From: Microbacteriaceae bacterium
GTDB lineage: Bacteria; Actinomycetota; Actinomycetes; Actinomycetales; Microbacteriaceae
Direction: 5' to 3'
DNA length: 29,414 nt
Assembly: GCA_029979375.1 (NCBI GenBank)
Contig: JAPOHQ010000005.1
Span: 271 to 29,684, forward strand
The notes under the pieces: generated by a model
Told to the model about the DNA's origin: nothing
The model's database searches: none
Seen by the model: the letters and a program-made list of their open reading frames with translations, nothing else
In this document: piece after piece, positions 1 to 8,374 of the stretch
Layout of the letters: every line of letters starts with the position of its first letter
Numbering within the stretch: the first letter of the stretch is position 1
Program-made: the position numbers and the translations under genes

Positions 1-63
1 AACAAGGTAGGAGTGCCGCCATGCCAGGAAGGCGGCCAGTCTGACCCTGAGAGCTGAAATCAC
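1..63 (-). CDS. 5' end of a divergent gene, possibly protein O-mannosyltransferase (partial)
   Basis: A GTG codon at 63-61 opens 21 codons that stay open to the left edge. The visible residues are hydrophobic and basic, consistent with a cytosolic N-terminus leading into a membrane protein. On the minus strand a TAGCAT hexamer (75-70) sits 6 nt before the GTG, the same leaderless arrangement seen at several other genes here. In Mycobacterium tuberculosis the rsmI homologue is divergent from the protein mannosyltransferase gene, so that is the best guess from context. The fragment is too short to prove identity or even coding status. Confidence 0.35.
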   Translation of the reverse strand, partial: MISALRVRLAAFLAWRHSYLV

Positions 64-69
64 GCTTAG

Positions 70-79
70 ATGCTAGTTT
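70..79. promoter_or_regulatory. Overlapping divergent -10 elements for rsmI and the left-edge gene
   Basis: On the plus strand TAGTTT (74-79) lies 7 nt before the GTG at 87. On the minus strand TAGCAT (75-70) lies 6 nt before the GTG at 63. Both fit the actinobacterial TAnnnT -10 consensus at leaderless spacing, and the two hexamers overlap, so the genes could not easily fire at the same moment. No convincing -35 element is visible. Confidence 0.4.
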
Positions 80-86
80 GCTTAGC

Positions 87-902
87 GTGCTGATTCTCGC
101 CGCAACCCCAATAGGAAACTTGGGAGATGCCTCCCCAAGGCTTCGCGAGGCTATTGCAACGGCCAGCTTCGTGGCCTGCGAGGACACCAGAAGTTTTCGC
201 CAGCTCTGTGGCGCTTTGGGGGTCGAGACTCATGCCAAGCTGCTGAGCCTGCATGACCACAATGAACGCTCTCGCTTGGAAGAGATCGTTGCTCTGGCCG
301 ACTCCCACGATGTCTTGCTGGTCAGTGATGCAGGCATCCCAACGATCTCCGATCCGGGCTATGCCCTGGTCAGCGCTTGCAGCGAATCTGGCGTTGAGGT
401 CAGCATCATTCCTGGGCCATCTGCAGCTATTTCGGCGCTCGCAATCTCGGGACTTCCGACCGACCGCTTCTGCTTCGAGGGTTTTCTACCCAGAAAGGCA
501 GGCGAGCGAGGTGCTGCGCTTCAGGCGCTCCGAGGCGAGAAGCGCACCATGATCTTTTACGAAGCCCCCCATCGCATCCAGCAGTCTCTGGAGGCCATGC
601 TGGAGGTCCTTGGAGACCGGAAGGCGGCGGTTGTCAGGGAACTCACCAAGAAATTCGAGCAAACGGCTCGAGGATCCCTTAGCGAACTCGTTGAGTGGGC
701 CAAGGGCGAGCCCAAGGGTGAGATGGTGATCGTCGTTGCAGGCGCCGCCGGTTCCGAGTTTGACTATGACGAGCTTGGTAGGAGGGCACTTGAATTGGCC
801 ACAGAGGGGCTTGGCCTGAAGCAGGCGGCAAGCGACCTGGCGGCAGCCACCGGGGCGTCAAAAAGCGTAATCTACGAGCACGCACTGCGGCTCAAACCCT
901 AG
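87..902 (+). CDS. rsmI: 16S rRNA (cytidine(1402)-2'-O)-methyltransferase RsmI
   Basis: RsmI uses S-adenosylmethionine to methylate the ribose 2'-OH of C1402 in the decoding centre of 16S rRNA, in the cytosol. Family motifs are clear: LAATPIGNLGDAS at the N-terminus, ACEDTR near residue 30, VSDAGIPTISDPG near 80, and PGPSAAISALAISGLP near 110. The length of about 271 residues is normal. The GTG at 87 gives the usual start directly before LAATPIGNL and has a -10-like TAGTTT 7 nt upstream; a TTG at 78 would add only three residues and is the alternative. It is the first gene of a tight run with metG 9 nt downstream. Identification is secure; only the exact start is open. Confidence 0.95.
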   Translation: MLILAATPIGNLGDASPRLREAIATASFVACEDTRSFRQLCGALGVETHAKLLSLHDHNERSRLEEIVALADSHDVLLVSDAGIPTISDPGYALVSACSESGVEVSIIPGPSAAISALAISGLPTDRFCFEGFLPRKAGERGAALQALRGEKRTMIFYEAPHRIQQSLEAMLEVLGDRKAAVVRELTKKFEQTARGSLSELVEWAKGEPKGEMVIVVAGAAGSEFDYDELGRRALELATEGLGLKQAASDLAAATGASKSVIYEHALRLKP

Positions 903-911
903 GATATCGGG

Positions 912-2480
912 GTGCCCAAGTCGTTTTATGTGACCACCCCCATCTTCTATGTGAATGATGCGCCTCACATTGGGCACGCCTACACCGAGGTCGCAGCAGA
1001 CGTCATCACGCGCTGGCACCGCCAGCGAGGTGAGGGCGCCTTTCTGCTGACGGGCACCGACGAGCACGGTGAAAAGGTGCTAAGAACTGCAATCGGAAAC
1101 AACAGCGATCCGAAGTCTTGGACCGATCGCCTTGTAAACGACTCCTGGCTTCCGCTGCTGGAAACCATCGACATTGCAAACCAGGACTTCATCCGAACGA
1201 CCGAGGAACGGCACAAGGTCGCGGTTCAGAAGTTTCTGCAGCAGCTCTACGATGCCGGCTACATCTACCAGGGCTCTTTTCAAGGTAACTACTGCGTCGG
1301 CTGCGAGGAATACAAAAACGAGAGCGATCTAATAGATGGCTCTGGCGAGTTTGCAGGCCAGCGAGTTTGCGCCATTCACTCAAAGCCCGTCGAGCAGCTC
1401 AACGAGACCAACTACTTCTTCAAACTGAGCGAGTTTCAAAAGCCGCTCTTAGACCTCTATGAGAAGAACCCAACATTTGTTCAACCCGAGTCGGCTCGGA
1501 ACGAGGTCGTTTCTTTCGTCCGCTCCGGACTGAGTGATCTCTCAATTTCGCGCTCCAAGGAGCGCTTTGACTGGGGCATTGATATCCCCTGGGACACCTC
1601 GCACATCACCTACGTCTGGTTTGACGCGCTGCTGAACTACATCACCGCGATTGGCTTTGGCGCGGACCAGCAGAAACTGGAGAATCTCTGGCCCGCAGAT
1701 GTTCAGGTTGTAGGCAAAGACATTCTTAGATTCCACGCAGTCATCTGGCCCGCGATGCTAATGGCGGCCGGTCTCGAGCCTCCGAAGCAGGTATTCGGTC
1801 ACGGCTGGTTGCTGGTCGGTGGCGAGAAGATGTCTAAGTCAAAGCTCACCGGAATCGCACCTAACGAGATCACCGATGTCTTCGGTTCCGACGCCTTCCG
1901 CTACTACTTCATGAAGGCAATCGGCTTCGGTTCAGATGGCTCGTTCTCCTGGGAGGACCTATCAGCTCGCTACACCGCTGAACTTGCCAACGGCTTTGGA
2001 AACCTGGCCTCAAGAACCATAGCCATGGTGACTCGCTATTTCGACGGTGAGATTCCCGCACCGAGTCAGCCGAGCGATGCAGATAACCAAGTTCAGAGTG
2101 TTGCGCTTGCAGCAGCCAAAGATGCCGATGCCGCCATGCAGCGGGTAGCCATTCATGAGGCAATTGCCAAGATCTGGACCCTCGTTGACGAACTAAACAA
2201 CTACATCACCGTCCAAGAGCCTTGGGTGCTTGCAAAAAGCGATGAAACTAGGGAGAGACTCGCAACGGTGCTCTATACCGCAGCAGAGGGTCTGCGAATC
2301 CTAGCCGTCCTGCTGGCATCAGTCATGCCTCAGGCCACCGAAAAACTCTGGCAGGCACTTGTTGGCAATGCTGCCGAGCTGGCTGACCAGAAAATAACCG
2401 AGCTTTCCTGGGGAGGTCTCGAGAGCGGCACCAAGGTCGGCGAGCTCGAAGCACTCTTCCCACGCGTCGAAGAGAAATGA
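912..2480 (+). CDS. metG: Methionyl-tRNA synthetase
   Basis: A class I aminoacyl-tRNA synthetase that charges tRNA-Met, including the initiator. The HIGH signature is HIGH at residues 19-22 (PHIGHAY context) and the second signature is KMSKS at 306-310. The connective-peptide motif GNYCVGCEEY follows at about residues 126-135, and an alpha-helical anticodon-binding region ends the protein near residue 522. There is no C-terminal Trbp111-like extension, which matches the short actinobacterial form. The GTG start gives MPKSFYVTTPIFYVND, the expected N-terminus. It lies 9 nt after rsmI, and its stop overlaps the tatD start as ATGA, indicating translational coupling. Confidence 0.97.
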   Translation: MPKSFYVTTPIFYVNDAPHIGHAYTEVAADVITRWHRQRGEGAFLLTGTDEHGEKVLRTAIGNNSDPKSWTDRLVNDSWLPLLETIDIANQDFIRTTEERHKVAVQKFLQQLYDAGYIYQGSFQGNYCVGCEEYKNESDLIDGSGEFAGQRVCAIHSKPVEQLNETNYFFKLSEFQKPLLDLYEKNPTFVQPESARNEVVSFVRSGLSDLSISRSKERFDWGIDIPWDTSHITYVWFDALLNYITAIGFGADQQKLENLWPADVQVVGKDILRFHAVIWPAMLMAAGLEPPKQVFGHGWLLVGGEKMSKSKLTGIAPNEITDVFGSDAFRYYFMKAIGFGSDGSFSWEDLSARYTAELANGFGNLASRTIAMVTRYFDGEIPAPSQPSDADNQVQSVALAAAKDADAAMQRVAIHEAIAKIWTLVDELNNYITVQEPWVLAKSDETRERLATVLYTAAEGLRILAVLLASVMPQATEKLWQALVGNAAELADQKITELSWGGLESGTKVGELEALFPRVEEK

Positions 2481-3370
2481 CCGAATTTATCCGAAGCAGG
2501 GTTAGCTACGACGGGCTCGAGAATCGTCCGCAGCGCTACCCGGACCTACCGGAACCACTCGAGATTGGCACCTACGACAACCACACTCACCTAGAGATTG
2601 CAGACGGCGAGAGCCCGCTGACTGTTGAAGAACATCTCAAACTCATGCGCCAGACCGGCATGTTGGGGGCGGTTCAGGTTGGGGTGACACTAAAGAGTTC
2701 GAAGTGGTCTGCGCAGGTTGCCGCCAACGAGCCCATGCTGTTGGCCGCGGTTGCCCTTCACCCGAACGAGGCTCCGCTCTATGGCAGCAGGGCAGACCTG
2801 GATGCCGCCATCGCAGAGATTGCAGACCTGGCATCGCAGCCGAGGGTGGCTGCGATTGGGGAAACCGGTCTTGATTTCTTTCGAACCGAGGGTGAAAAGG
2901 AACTTGAGCTTCAGCAGCATTCCTTTGAAGAGCACATTCGGATCGCCAAGGAAAACGACATCGCCATGCAGATCCACGATCGCGAGGCCCACGCCGAGGT
3001 CGTCGAAACCCTGAATCGGGTTGGTGCCCCCGAGCGCACAGTGTTCCATTGCTTCTCCGGCGACGTCGAACTGGTCGAGATCGCCAAACCAAATGGCTGG
3101 TTTATTTCTTTTGCCGGGAACGTGACCTTCAAGAAAAACCAGTATCTGCGCGACGCACTGCTGGCATGTGATCCAACTCAAATCCTGATTGAGACAGATG
3201 CCCCATTCTTGACCCCCGAGCCGATGCGCGGCCGGCCCAACGCTCCATACCTGGTGCCACACACCCTGCGCTTCATGGCGGATGTGCTGGGCTGGGAGGT
3301 AAATCGTCTTGCGAAACAGATCAACCAAAACACCGAGGCCGCCTACGGCAGTTGGTCAAAGGGGCTCTAG
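2477..3370 (+). CDS. tatD: TatD family metal-dependent hydrolase
   Basis: A TIM-barrel amidohydrolase-fold protein of the TatD/YcfH family, known in other bacteria as Mg-dependent DNases. Metal-ligand motifs are visible: HTH at 36-38, GETGLDFFR near 135, QIHDREA near 160, FHCFSG near 190 and IETDAPFLTPEP near 240. It has about 33 residues ahead of the first metal motif, longer than in E. coli TatD but common in actinobacteria. The ATG overlaps the metG stop by four bases. In M. tuberculosis tatD is followed by rpfB and then ksgA; here rsmA begins on the very next base. The substrate in this organism is unknown. Confidence 0.93.
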   Translation: MTEFIRSRVSYDGLENRPQRYPDLPEPLEIGTYDNHTHLEIADGESPLTVEEHLKLMRQTGMLGAVQVGVTLKSSKWSAQVAANEPMLLAAVALHPNEAPLYGSRADLDAAIAEIADLASQPRVAAIGETGLDFFRTEGEKELELQQHSFEEHIRIAKENDIAMQIHDREAHAEVVETLNRVGAPERTVFHCFSGDVELVEIAKPNGWFISFAGNVTFKKNQYLRDALLACDPTQILIETDAPFLTPEPMRGRPNAPYLVPHTLRFMADVLGWEVNRLAKQINQNTEAAYGSWSKGL

Positions 3371-4183
3371 TTGTTAGGCGCTGCCGAGATCCGCGAGTTG
3401 GCCGCCGAGCTTGACCTTAGGCCCACAAAAAAGCTTGGTCAAAACTTTGTCATCGACCCAAACACCATTCGCAGGATCGTCCAGGCCGCACATCTCGACT
3501 CAGATGACTCGGTCGTCGAGATTGGTCCCGGCCTGGGATCCCTCACCTTGGGTATCTTGGAGCAGGTCGATCAACTGACTGCGGTCGAGGTTGATCCAAA
3601 ACTCGCCAGCATTCTTGAGAGAACCATTGCCAAGCATGCGCCAGATAAGAAGGTCGAGCTTGTTGCGGCCGATGCGCTCAGGGTGACCCAGCTGCCGAAA
3701 GACCCAACCGCGCTTGTCGCAAACCTCCCCTACAACATCTCAGTGCCGGTCCTGCTGCACTTCATCGAGACCTTTCCAACCATTCAGAAGGCATTGGTCA
3801 TGGTCCAGGCGGAGGTCGCACACCGTTTGGCGGCAAAGCCAGGAGGCAAGGAATACGGGGCTCCGAGTGCAAAGCTGGCCTGGTTTGGTGAGGCAAGGCT
3901 GGCCGGAAATGTTGGGAGAAATGTCTTTTGGCCAGCCCCGCAGGTTGATTCTGCGCTTGTCTTTTTTGAAAGAAATCAGCGGCAAGGTGACAAGCAAGAG
4001 GTGTTCAGAGTCATCGATGCCGCATTTGCCCAGAGGCGCAAGACGCTGCGCCAGGCGCTTGCCACCTGGGCCGGGGGTTCAACGGCGGCTCAGGAGATTC
4101 TGGAGCGAGCAGGTATCGACCCGAGCGCGCGCGGCGAACAGTTGGGCATCGATGATTTTGAAGCGGTAGCCTCTTCCAAGTGA
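3371..4183 (+). CDS. rsmA: 16S rRNA (adenine(1518)/(1519)-N6)-dimethyltransferase RsmA (KsgA)
   Basis: Dimethylates two adjacent adenines in the 3'-terminal hairpin of 16S rRNA late in 30S assembly. The Rossmann-fold SAM site is seen as KLGQNF at 21-26 and EIGPGLG at 50-56. The catalytic NLPY motif starts at residue 118 (ANLPYNISVPV). The length of 270 residues is typical. It starts with TTG on the base after the tatD stop, with no gap and no separate Shine-Dalgarno, so initiation probably depends on ribosomes finishing tatD. It ends in a GTGA overlap with ispE. rsmA-ispE adjacency is conserved in actinobacteria. Confidence 0.96.
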   Translation: MLGAAEIRELAAELDLRPTKKLGQNFVIDPNTIRRIVQAAHLDSDDSVVEIGPGLGSLTLGILEQVDQLTAVEVDPKLASILERTIAKHAPDKKVELVAADALRVTQLPKDPTALVANLPYNISVPVLLHFIETFPTIQKALVMVQAEVAHRLAAKPGGKEYGAPSAKLAWFGEARLAGNVGRNVFWPAPQVDSALVFFERNQRQGDKQEVFRVIDAAFAQRRKTLRQALATWAGGSTAAQEILERAGIDPSARGEQLGIDDFEAVASSK

Positions 4184-5055
4184 TTTCAGCATCCGCTCCT
4201 GGCAAGCTAAACCTCTTTTTCGAGGTTGGAGGGCTTCGGCCAGATGGCTACCACCCCGTGGTGAGCGTCTATCAGTCCTTGGCAATTCGCCAACGGGTGG
4301 CGGTCGAGCAGAATGATTACTGGCATGTCATAACCGAGGGTGACCTACCCAAGAGTCAGCTTGATCTTGTTCCAACCGACGAGGAGAACCTCGTGGTCAA
4401 GGCGGCCCTAGCGCTCGCCGAGCACTGCGGCATCTCGAACCCGCAGAAGATGCGCTTCCACACCTACAAGCAAGTGCCGGTCGCTGCCGGCTTGGCCGGC
4501 GGGAGTGCCGATGCCGCTGCCGCGCTGCTGGCTCTAAATCAGGCCTGGGGGACTGGCCTGGAAAGCAAGGAGCTGACGAAGGTGGCAGCCAAGGTTGGTT
4601 CTGATGTGCCTTTCTCCCTACTTGGCGGGACTGCGCTAGGTGTTGACACCGGGATTGACCTCGAGGTGTTGCCGCAGGCAAAAGAACACCACGTGGTTCT
4701 GCTGGTCAGCCCAATCGGATTGGGAACGGGCAGCGTCTTCAAAAAGTTTGACGAGCTCTTCCCCGAAGGTGATATGACTCTGTCCGCGACGCAGGTGAAG
4801 CAGCAGCTCGCTGATGGCACCTTGCAGCTGGGGCGGAACTCCCTCACCGCTCCGGCCCTCGAGCTTCGACCTGAGCTCGCGAGTTACTTTGAACTGGCGC
4901 CCGGCATGAAAGGCAACATGACTGGAAGCGGGCCTACCGTCTACTTCCTCACCGAGGAGGCGGCCGCGGCAGAGGAGTTGACCGCAACACTTCGCCAGCA
5001 AGGGCACTTCGTGATTCTTACCAGCTTTGGAACCGAGGGGGCGAAGCTCGACTAA
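4180..5055 (+). CDS. ispE: 4-diphosphocytidyl-2-C-methyl-D-erythritol kinase
   Basis: A GHMP-family kinase that phosphorylates CDP-methylerythritol in the non-mevalonate (MEP) pathway, supplying IPP/DMAPP for the undecaprenyl carrier and quinones. The N-terminus APGKLNLFFEVGGLRPDGYH is the substrate-binding signature. The ATP-binding GLAGGSADAA lies at 104-113, GSDVPFSLLGG near 146 and the C-terminal GSGPTVYF near 248. The length of 291 residues is typical. Its GTG overlaps the rsmA stop (GTGA) and its TAA overlaps the next ATG (TAATG). With uppS further down, the window carries two isoprenoid-lipid genes. Confidence 0.96.
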   Translation: MISASAPGKLNLFFEVGGLRPDGYHPVVSVYQSLAIRQRVAVEQNDYWHVITEGDLPKSQLDLVPTDEENLVVKAALALAEHCGISNPQKMRFHTYKQVPVAAGLAGGSADAAAALLALNQAWGTGLESKELTKVAAKVGSDVPFSLLGGTALGVDTGIDLEVLPQAKEHHVVLLVSPIGLGTGSVFKKFDELFPEGDMTLSATQVKQQLADGTLQLGRNSLTAPALELRPELASYFELAPGMKGNMTGSGPTVYFLTEEAAAAEELTATLRQQGHFVILTSFGTEGAKLD

Positions 5056-6824
5056 TGGCTCACCTGCTCGGTGGCGAAGGGATTAGCCAGCGCTTTCCAA
5101 ACAAACTTGTTTTTGACAACGTCACCGTTGGCATTGGCGAAGGCGACCGAATCGGAATTGTCGGTCGCAATGGCGATGGCAAGTCCACGCTAATCAAGAT
5201 TCTGAGCAAGGAGCTTGCTCCAGACAGCGGTCGCGTTACCTGGCGCGGCGGCCTCAAGGTCGGCTTTCTCCGCCAGTCCGACCAGATTTCCCCGCAGCTG
5301 ACCGTTTCGCAGGCGGTTGTCGGGGACCGGCCTGAGTTTGAGTGGGCTTCGGATGCCAAGATTCGCGACGTCCTGGCAGGTCTCGTTTCGGATTTGGACT
5401 GGAATCAGACGGTCGGCACCCTCTCCGGAGGACAACTTCGCAGGGTCGCGCTAGCAAAGCTGCTAGCGCAGGATCACGATGTGATCATGCTTGATGAGCC
5501 GACTAACCATTTGGACATCGATGGCGTGAATTGGCTTGCCAACCACCTTCGTAATCGCTGGTCAAAGAATCAAGGCGGGTTGCTCGTGATCACCCACGAT
5601 CGCTGGTTCTTAGATGCCGTCAGCAACCTGACATGGGAGGTAATCGCCGGGCGCATCGAACCATTCAGTGGTGGCTATGCCGCCTACATCCAGCAGCGAA
5701 CCGAGCGGGCTCGGCAAGCCAGGGCCATCGAGGCAAGAAGGCAAAACCTTTTGCGCAAGGAGTTGGCCTGGCTTGGTAGAGGGGCACCAGCAAGGACCTC
5801 GAAACCAAAATTTCGAATGGATGCAGCCCTCGAGCTCGTGGGCAATGAGCCTCCACCTAGAGATGCCGTCGAACTTGCGCAGCTTGCAACATCCCGACTG
5901 GGTAAGGACGTGGTCGACCTGGAGGGTGTTAGCTACCAAACTCCCGGTGGCCAGCTGATATTCGACAATTTGACCTGGCGCCTTGGTCCCGGGGATCGAG
6001 TTGGAATAGTTGGTGCGAATGGTGCCGGCAAAACAACCCTCGTGAAGCTAATAACCGGTGAGCTCCAGCCCACCGGTGGCCGGGTGAAGATCGGGAAGAC
6101 GGTGAGGTTTGCCAAGCTCAGTCAGGACGTCGCAGAGCTAAACAAGCATGCTGACGAGCGAATCTTCACCATGATCAAGCGAGAAAAGGTCGCCTTCCAG
6201 GTTGGAAAGAAGGAGATTCCAACCGGGCAGCTGCTTGAGCAGCTGGGCTTTGACTCTCCCGAACTCCAGACGCCGATTGCGGACCTCTCCGGTGGTCAGC
6301 GGCGCCGCTTTCAGTTGCTCAGATTGCTCTTCACCGAGCCAAACGTGCTGATTCTTGATGAGCCAACAAACGATCTTGACACCGACATGCTGGCGGCAAT
6401 CGAAGACCTCTTGGACAGCTGGCCGGGGACTCTCATCGTGATCTCTCACGATCGCTACCTCCTAGAGCGAGTGACCGACCACCAGTACGGGCTGCTGTCT
6501 GACGGCAAGCTCAGACATCTCCCTGGCGGCATCGAGCAATACCTAAAACTCAAGACACCTAGCCAGCAGAAGCCAAAAGTTATGCCCAGCAAAGAAACTT
6601 CTGGGGCTGTAAGGAGGAACCTAGAGAAGGAGTCGGCACGCCTGGAGCGGCAGATTGCCAAGCTAGAGGCGGAGTTGGAGGCTTTGCATCTCGAGCTCGC
6701 TGCTGCCGATCAGAGTGACTATGAGGCCTTGAGTGTCCTCACTGAAAAGCAGAAGCACCTACGTTCGGCACTCAGTGAGAATGAGCAATCTTGGCTTGTG
6801 ATAGCCGAGAAGCTCCAGCTCTAG
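5055..6824 (+). CDS. ABC-F family ATP-binding protein
   Basis: A soluble tandem-ATPase of the ABC-F family, whose members act on the ribosome rather than in transport. Domain 1 has Walker A GRNGDGKS at 37-44, signature LSGGQLRRVALAKLL and Walker B MLDEPTNHLD. Domain 2 has Walker A GANGAGKT at 320-327, LSGGQRRRFQLLRLL and ILDEPTNDLD. Between them lies a basic linker (about 215-255, rich in R and K) corresponding to the P-site tRNA-interaction motif. A charged coiled coil occupies about 515-589, like the C-terminal domain of Uup. No membrane segments are present. Subgroup (Uup-like or another) cannot be fixed by eye. It is translationally coupled to ispE. Confidence 0.93.
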   Translation: MAHLLGGEGISQRFPNKLVFDNVTVGIGEGDRIGIVGRNGDGKSTLIKILSKELAPDSGRVTWRGGLKVGFLRQSDQISPQLTVSQAVVGDRPEFEWASDAKIRDVLAGLVSDLDWNQTVGTLSGGQLRRVALAKLLAQDHDVIMLDEPTNHLDIDGVNWLANHLRNRWSKNQGGLLVITHDRWFLDAVSNLTWEVIAGRIEPFSGGYAAYIQQRTERARQARAIEARRQNLLRKELAWLGRGAPARTSKPKFRMDAALELVGNEPPPRDAVELAQLATSRLGKDVVDLEGVSYQTPGGQLIFDNLTWRLGPGDRVGIVGANGAGKTTLVKLITGELQPTGGRVKIGKTVRFAKLSQDVAELNKHADERIFTMIKREKVAFQVGKKEIPTGQLLEQLGFDSPELQTPIADLSGGQRRRFQLLRLLFTEPNVLILDEPTNDLDTDMLAAIEDLLDSWPGTLIVISHDRYLLERVTDHQYGLLSDGKLRHLPGGIEQYLKLKTPSQQKPKVMPSKETSGAVRRNLEKESARLERQIAKLEAELEALHLELAAADQSDYEALSVLTEKQKHLRSALSENEQSWLVIAEKLQL

Positions 6825-6846
6825 GAATCATCTGGCAGACTTATCG

Positions 6847-6861
6847 CGAGGTTTGACCTCG
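6847..6861 (+). repeat. Perfect inverted repeat just 5' of tRNA-Gln
   Basis: CGAGGT-TTG-ACCTCG forms a perfect 6-bp stem with a 3-nt loop, ending one base before the tRNA acceptor stem. No U-tract follows, so it is not a standard terminator for the ABC-F gene. It may be part of the pre-tRNA leader. Confidence 0.5.
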
Positions 6862-6862
6862 G

Positions 6863-6934
6863 TCCGCTCTGGTGTAATGGCAGCACGGCGCCCTTTGGAG
6901 GCGTCCGGTCTAGGTTCGAATCCTAGGGGCGGAG
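6863..6934 (+). tRNA. tRNA-Gln (anticodon TTG)
   Basis: A full cloverleaf folds by hand. The 7-bp acceptor is TCCGCTC/GGGCGGA with discriminator G at 6934. The D-arm is GTGT/GCAC. The anticodon stem GCGCC/GGCGT has loop CTTTGGA, giving anticodon TTG at 6895-6897. The variable loop has 5 nt, and the T-arm is CTAGG/CCTAG with loop TTCGAAT. CCA is not encoded. It reads CAA codons and lies between the ABC-F gene and glmU on the same strand. Confidence 0.95.
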
Positions 6935-6955
6935 CTTCCGAGACGGGAGGTCGGG

Positions 6956-8371
6956 TTGCGCCAACTGGCAGTGGTTGTGCTGGCCGCAGGCGAGGGAACT
7001 CGCATGAAGAGTGCCACGCCTAAAGTTCTTCACACTCTCGCGGGTATGCCACTAATCGGGCATGTTCTAGCAACCGCCAGCTCGCTAGGTGCAAACCACG
7101 TAATCTGCGTGCTCAGGCACGAAAAGGAAAAGGTTGCTGCCTATGTTGGCGAGCACTTCCCAAAGGTCGAGATTGCTCACCAGGATGAGGTTCCGGGTAC
7201 CGGCCGAGCCGTTGAGGCGGCCCTGGAGGTGTTGCCTGCGGGCTTCGATGGCGATGTTGTCGTGCTCTCCGGCGATGTTCCGCTGTTGGATGTCCAAAGT
7301 GTTTCCGAGCTTCTAGCCCGCCACCGCGAATCAGCTTCCAAGGGAACCTTGGTCACCTGCGAGCTGGAAAACCCAGCTGGATACGGACGTGTTTTGCGCG
7401 CCAGGGAGAACCTGATCGGAATCGTTGAGCAGAAAGATGCCTCAGCGGAGCAGCTCGAGATCACCGAGGTAAATGCAGGAGTCTATGTCTTTGACTTTGC
7501 ACTCCTGAGTGAGACCCTGGCCAGAGTCGGAACCAACAATGCTCAGGGTGAAAAGTATCTCACCGACGTTGCGGGCATGATGCTTGAGGCAGGTCAGCTG
7601 GTTCAGGCTCACATGATTGCCGATCCCTGGCTGGTTTCCGGTGTCAATGATCGTCATCAGCTTTCCAATGTTGCTCGCGAGCTAAATGCCAGGATCGTGA
7701 AGGCATGGCAGCTTGCCGGCGTCACGATCGTCGAGCCGGAGAGCACCTGGATGGACATCACGGTGCAGATCGGCCAGGATGCCATAATCAAGCCCTCAAC
7801 CAGGCTGCACGGCCTTACCCGGATCGGACCGGGTGCTCAGATTGGACCCGACACCGACCTAACCGACACCGAGGTTGGCGAGGGCGCCAAGGTGGTTCGC
7901 ACTCATGGCGAGGGTGCCGCGATTGATGCCGGCGCCACGGTCGGCCCTTTCTCTTACCTGCGACCCGGAACAAGACTCGGTAGCGATGGCAAGATCGGTG
8001 CATTTGTTGAGACCAAGAATGCGGCCATCGGAGCCGGAGCAAAGGTTCCTCACCTGAGCTACGTGGGAGATGCCGAGGTTGGCGAGGGTGCAAATATCGG
8101 AGCTGGCACCATATTTGCCAACTACGACGGCGAGAAAAAGCACCGCACAAAGGTTGGCGCTCATGCCAGGACCGGAAGTGGAAATGTCTTCGTCGCTCCC
8201 GTGGAGATTGGAAACGGCGCCTACACCGCAGCCGGCTCGACCATCCGAAGAAATGTTGAGCCCGGAGCGTTAGCATTGAACCCCACTCCCCAGAAAAATC
8301 TGGCAGGCTGGGTACTGGAGAAGCGGCCTGGATCAGCATCCGCCAAGGCGGCAACCGAGGGGACGGAGTAG
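6956..8371 (+). CDS. glmU: Bifunctional UDP-GlcNAc pyrophosphorylase / glucosamine-1-phosphate acetyltransferase
   Basis: GlmU acetylates glucosamine-1-phosphate and couples the product to UTP, making UDP-GlcNAc for peptidoglycan. The N-terminal uridyltransferase half carries LAAGEGTRMK at 9-18, PGTGRAVEAAL near 80 and VLSGDVPLLD near 103. The C-terminal half is a left-handed beta-helix of hexapeptide repeats (about 260-440), including YVGDAEVGEGANIGAGT and NYDGEKKHRTKVG. The length of 471 residues is normal. A TTG start at 6956 is backed by GGGAGG at 6945-6950, 5 nt upstream. It lies 21 nt after tRNA-Gln and 3 nt before prs; glmU-prs is a conserved actinobacterial pair. Confidence 0.97.
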   Translation: MRQLAVVVLAAGEGTRMKSATPKVLHTLAGMPLIGHVLATASSLGANHVICVLRHEKEKVAAYVGEHFPKVEIAHQDEVPGTGRAVEAALEVLPAGFDGDVVVLSGDVPLLDVQSVSELLARHRESASKGTLVTCELENPAGYGRVLRARENLIGIVEQKDASAEQLEITEVNAGVYVFDFALLSETLARVGTNNAQGEKYLTDVAGMMLEAGQLVQAHMIADPWLVSGVNDRHQLSNVARELNARIVKAWQLAGVTIVEPESTWMDITVQIGQDAIIKPSTRLHGLTRIGPGAQIGPDTDLTDTEVGEGAKVVRTHGEGAAIDAGATVGPFSYLRPGTRLGSDGKIGAFVETKNAAIGAGAKVPHLSYVGDAEVGEGANIGAGTIFANYDGEKKHRTKVGAHARTGSGNVFVAPVEIGNGAYTAAGSTIRRNVEPGALALNPTPQKNLAGWVLEKRPGSASAKAATEGTE

Positions 8372-8374
8372 AGC

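Noticed and set aside
2690..3328. Antisense frame of 212 codons opposite tatD
   Set aside because: tatD has all its metal-binding motifs on the plus strand. The antisense product has no family features.
6847..6861. Hairpin considered as terminator of the ABC-F gene
   Set aside because: No U-tract follows; the next bases are the tRNA acceptor stem.
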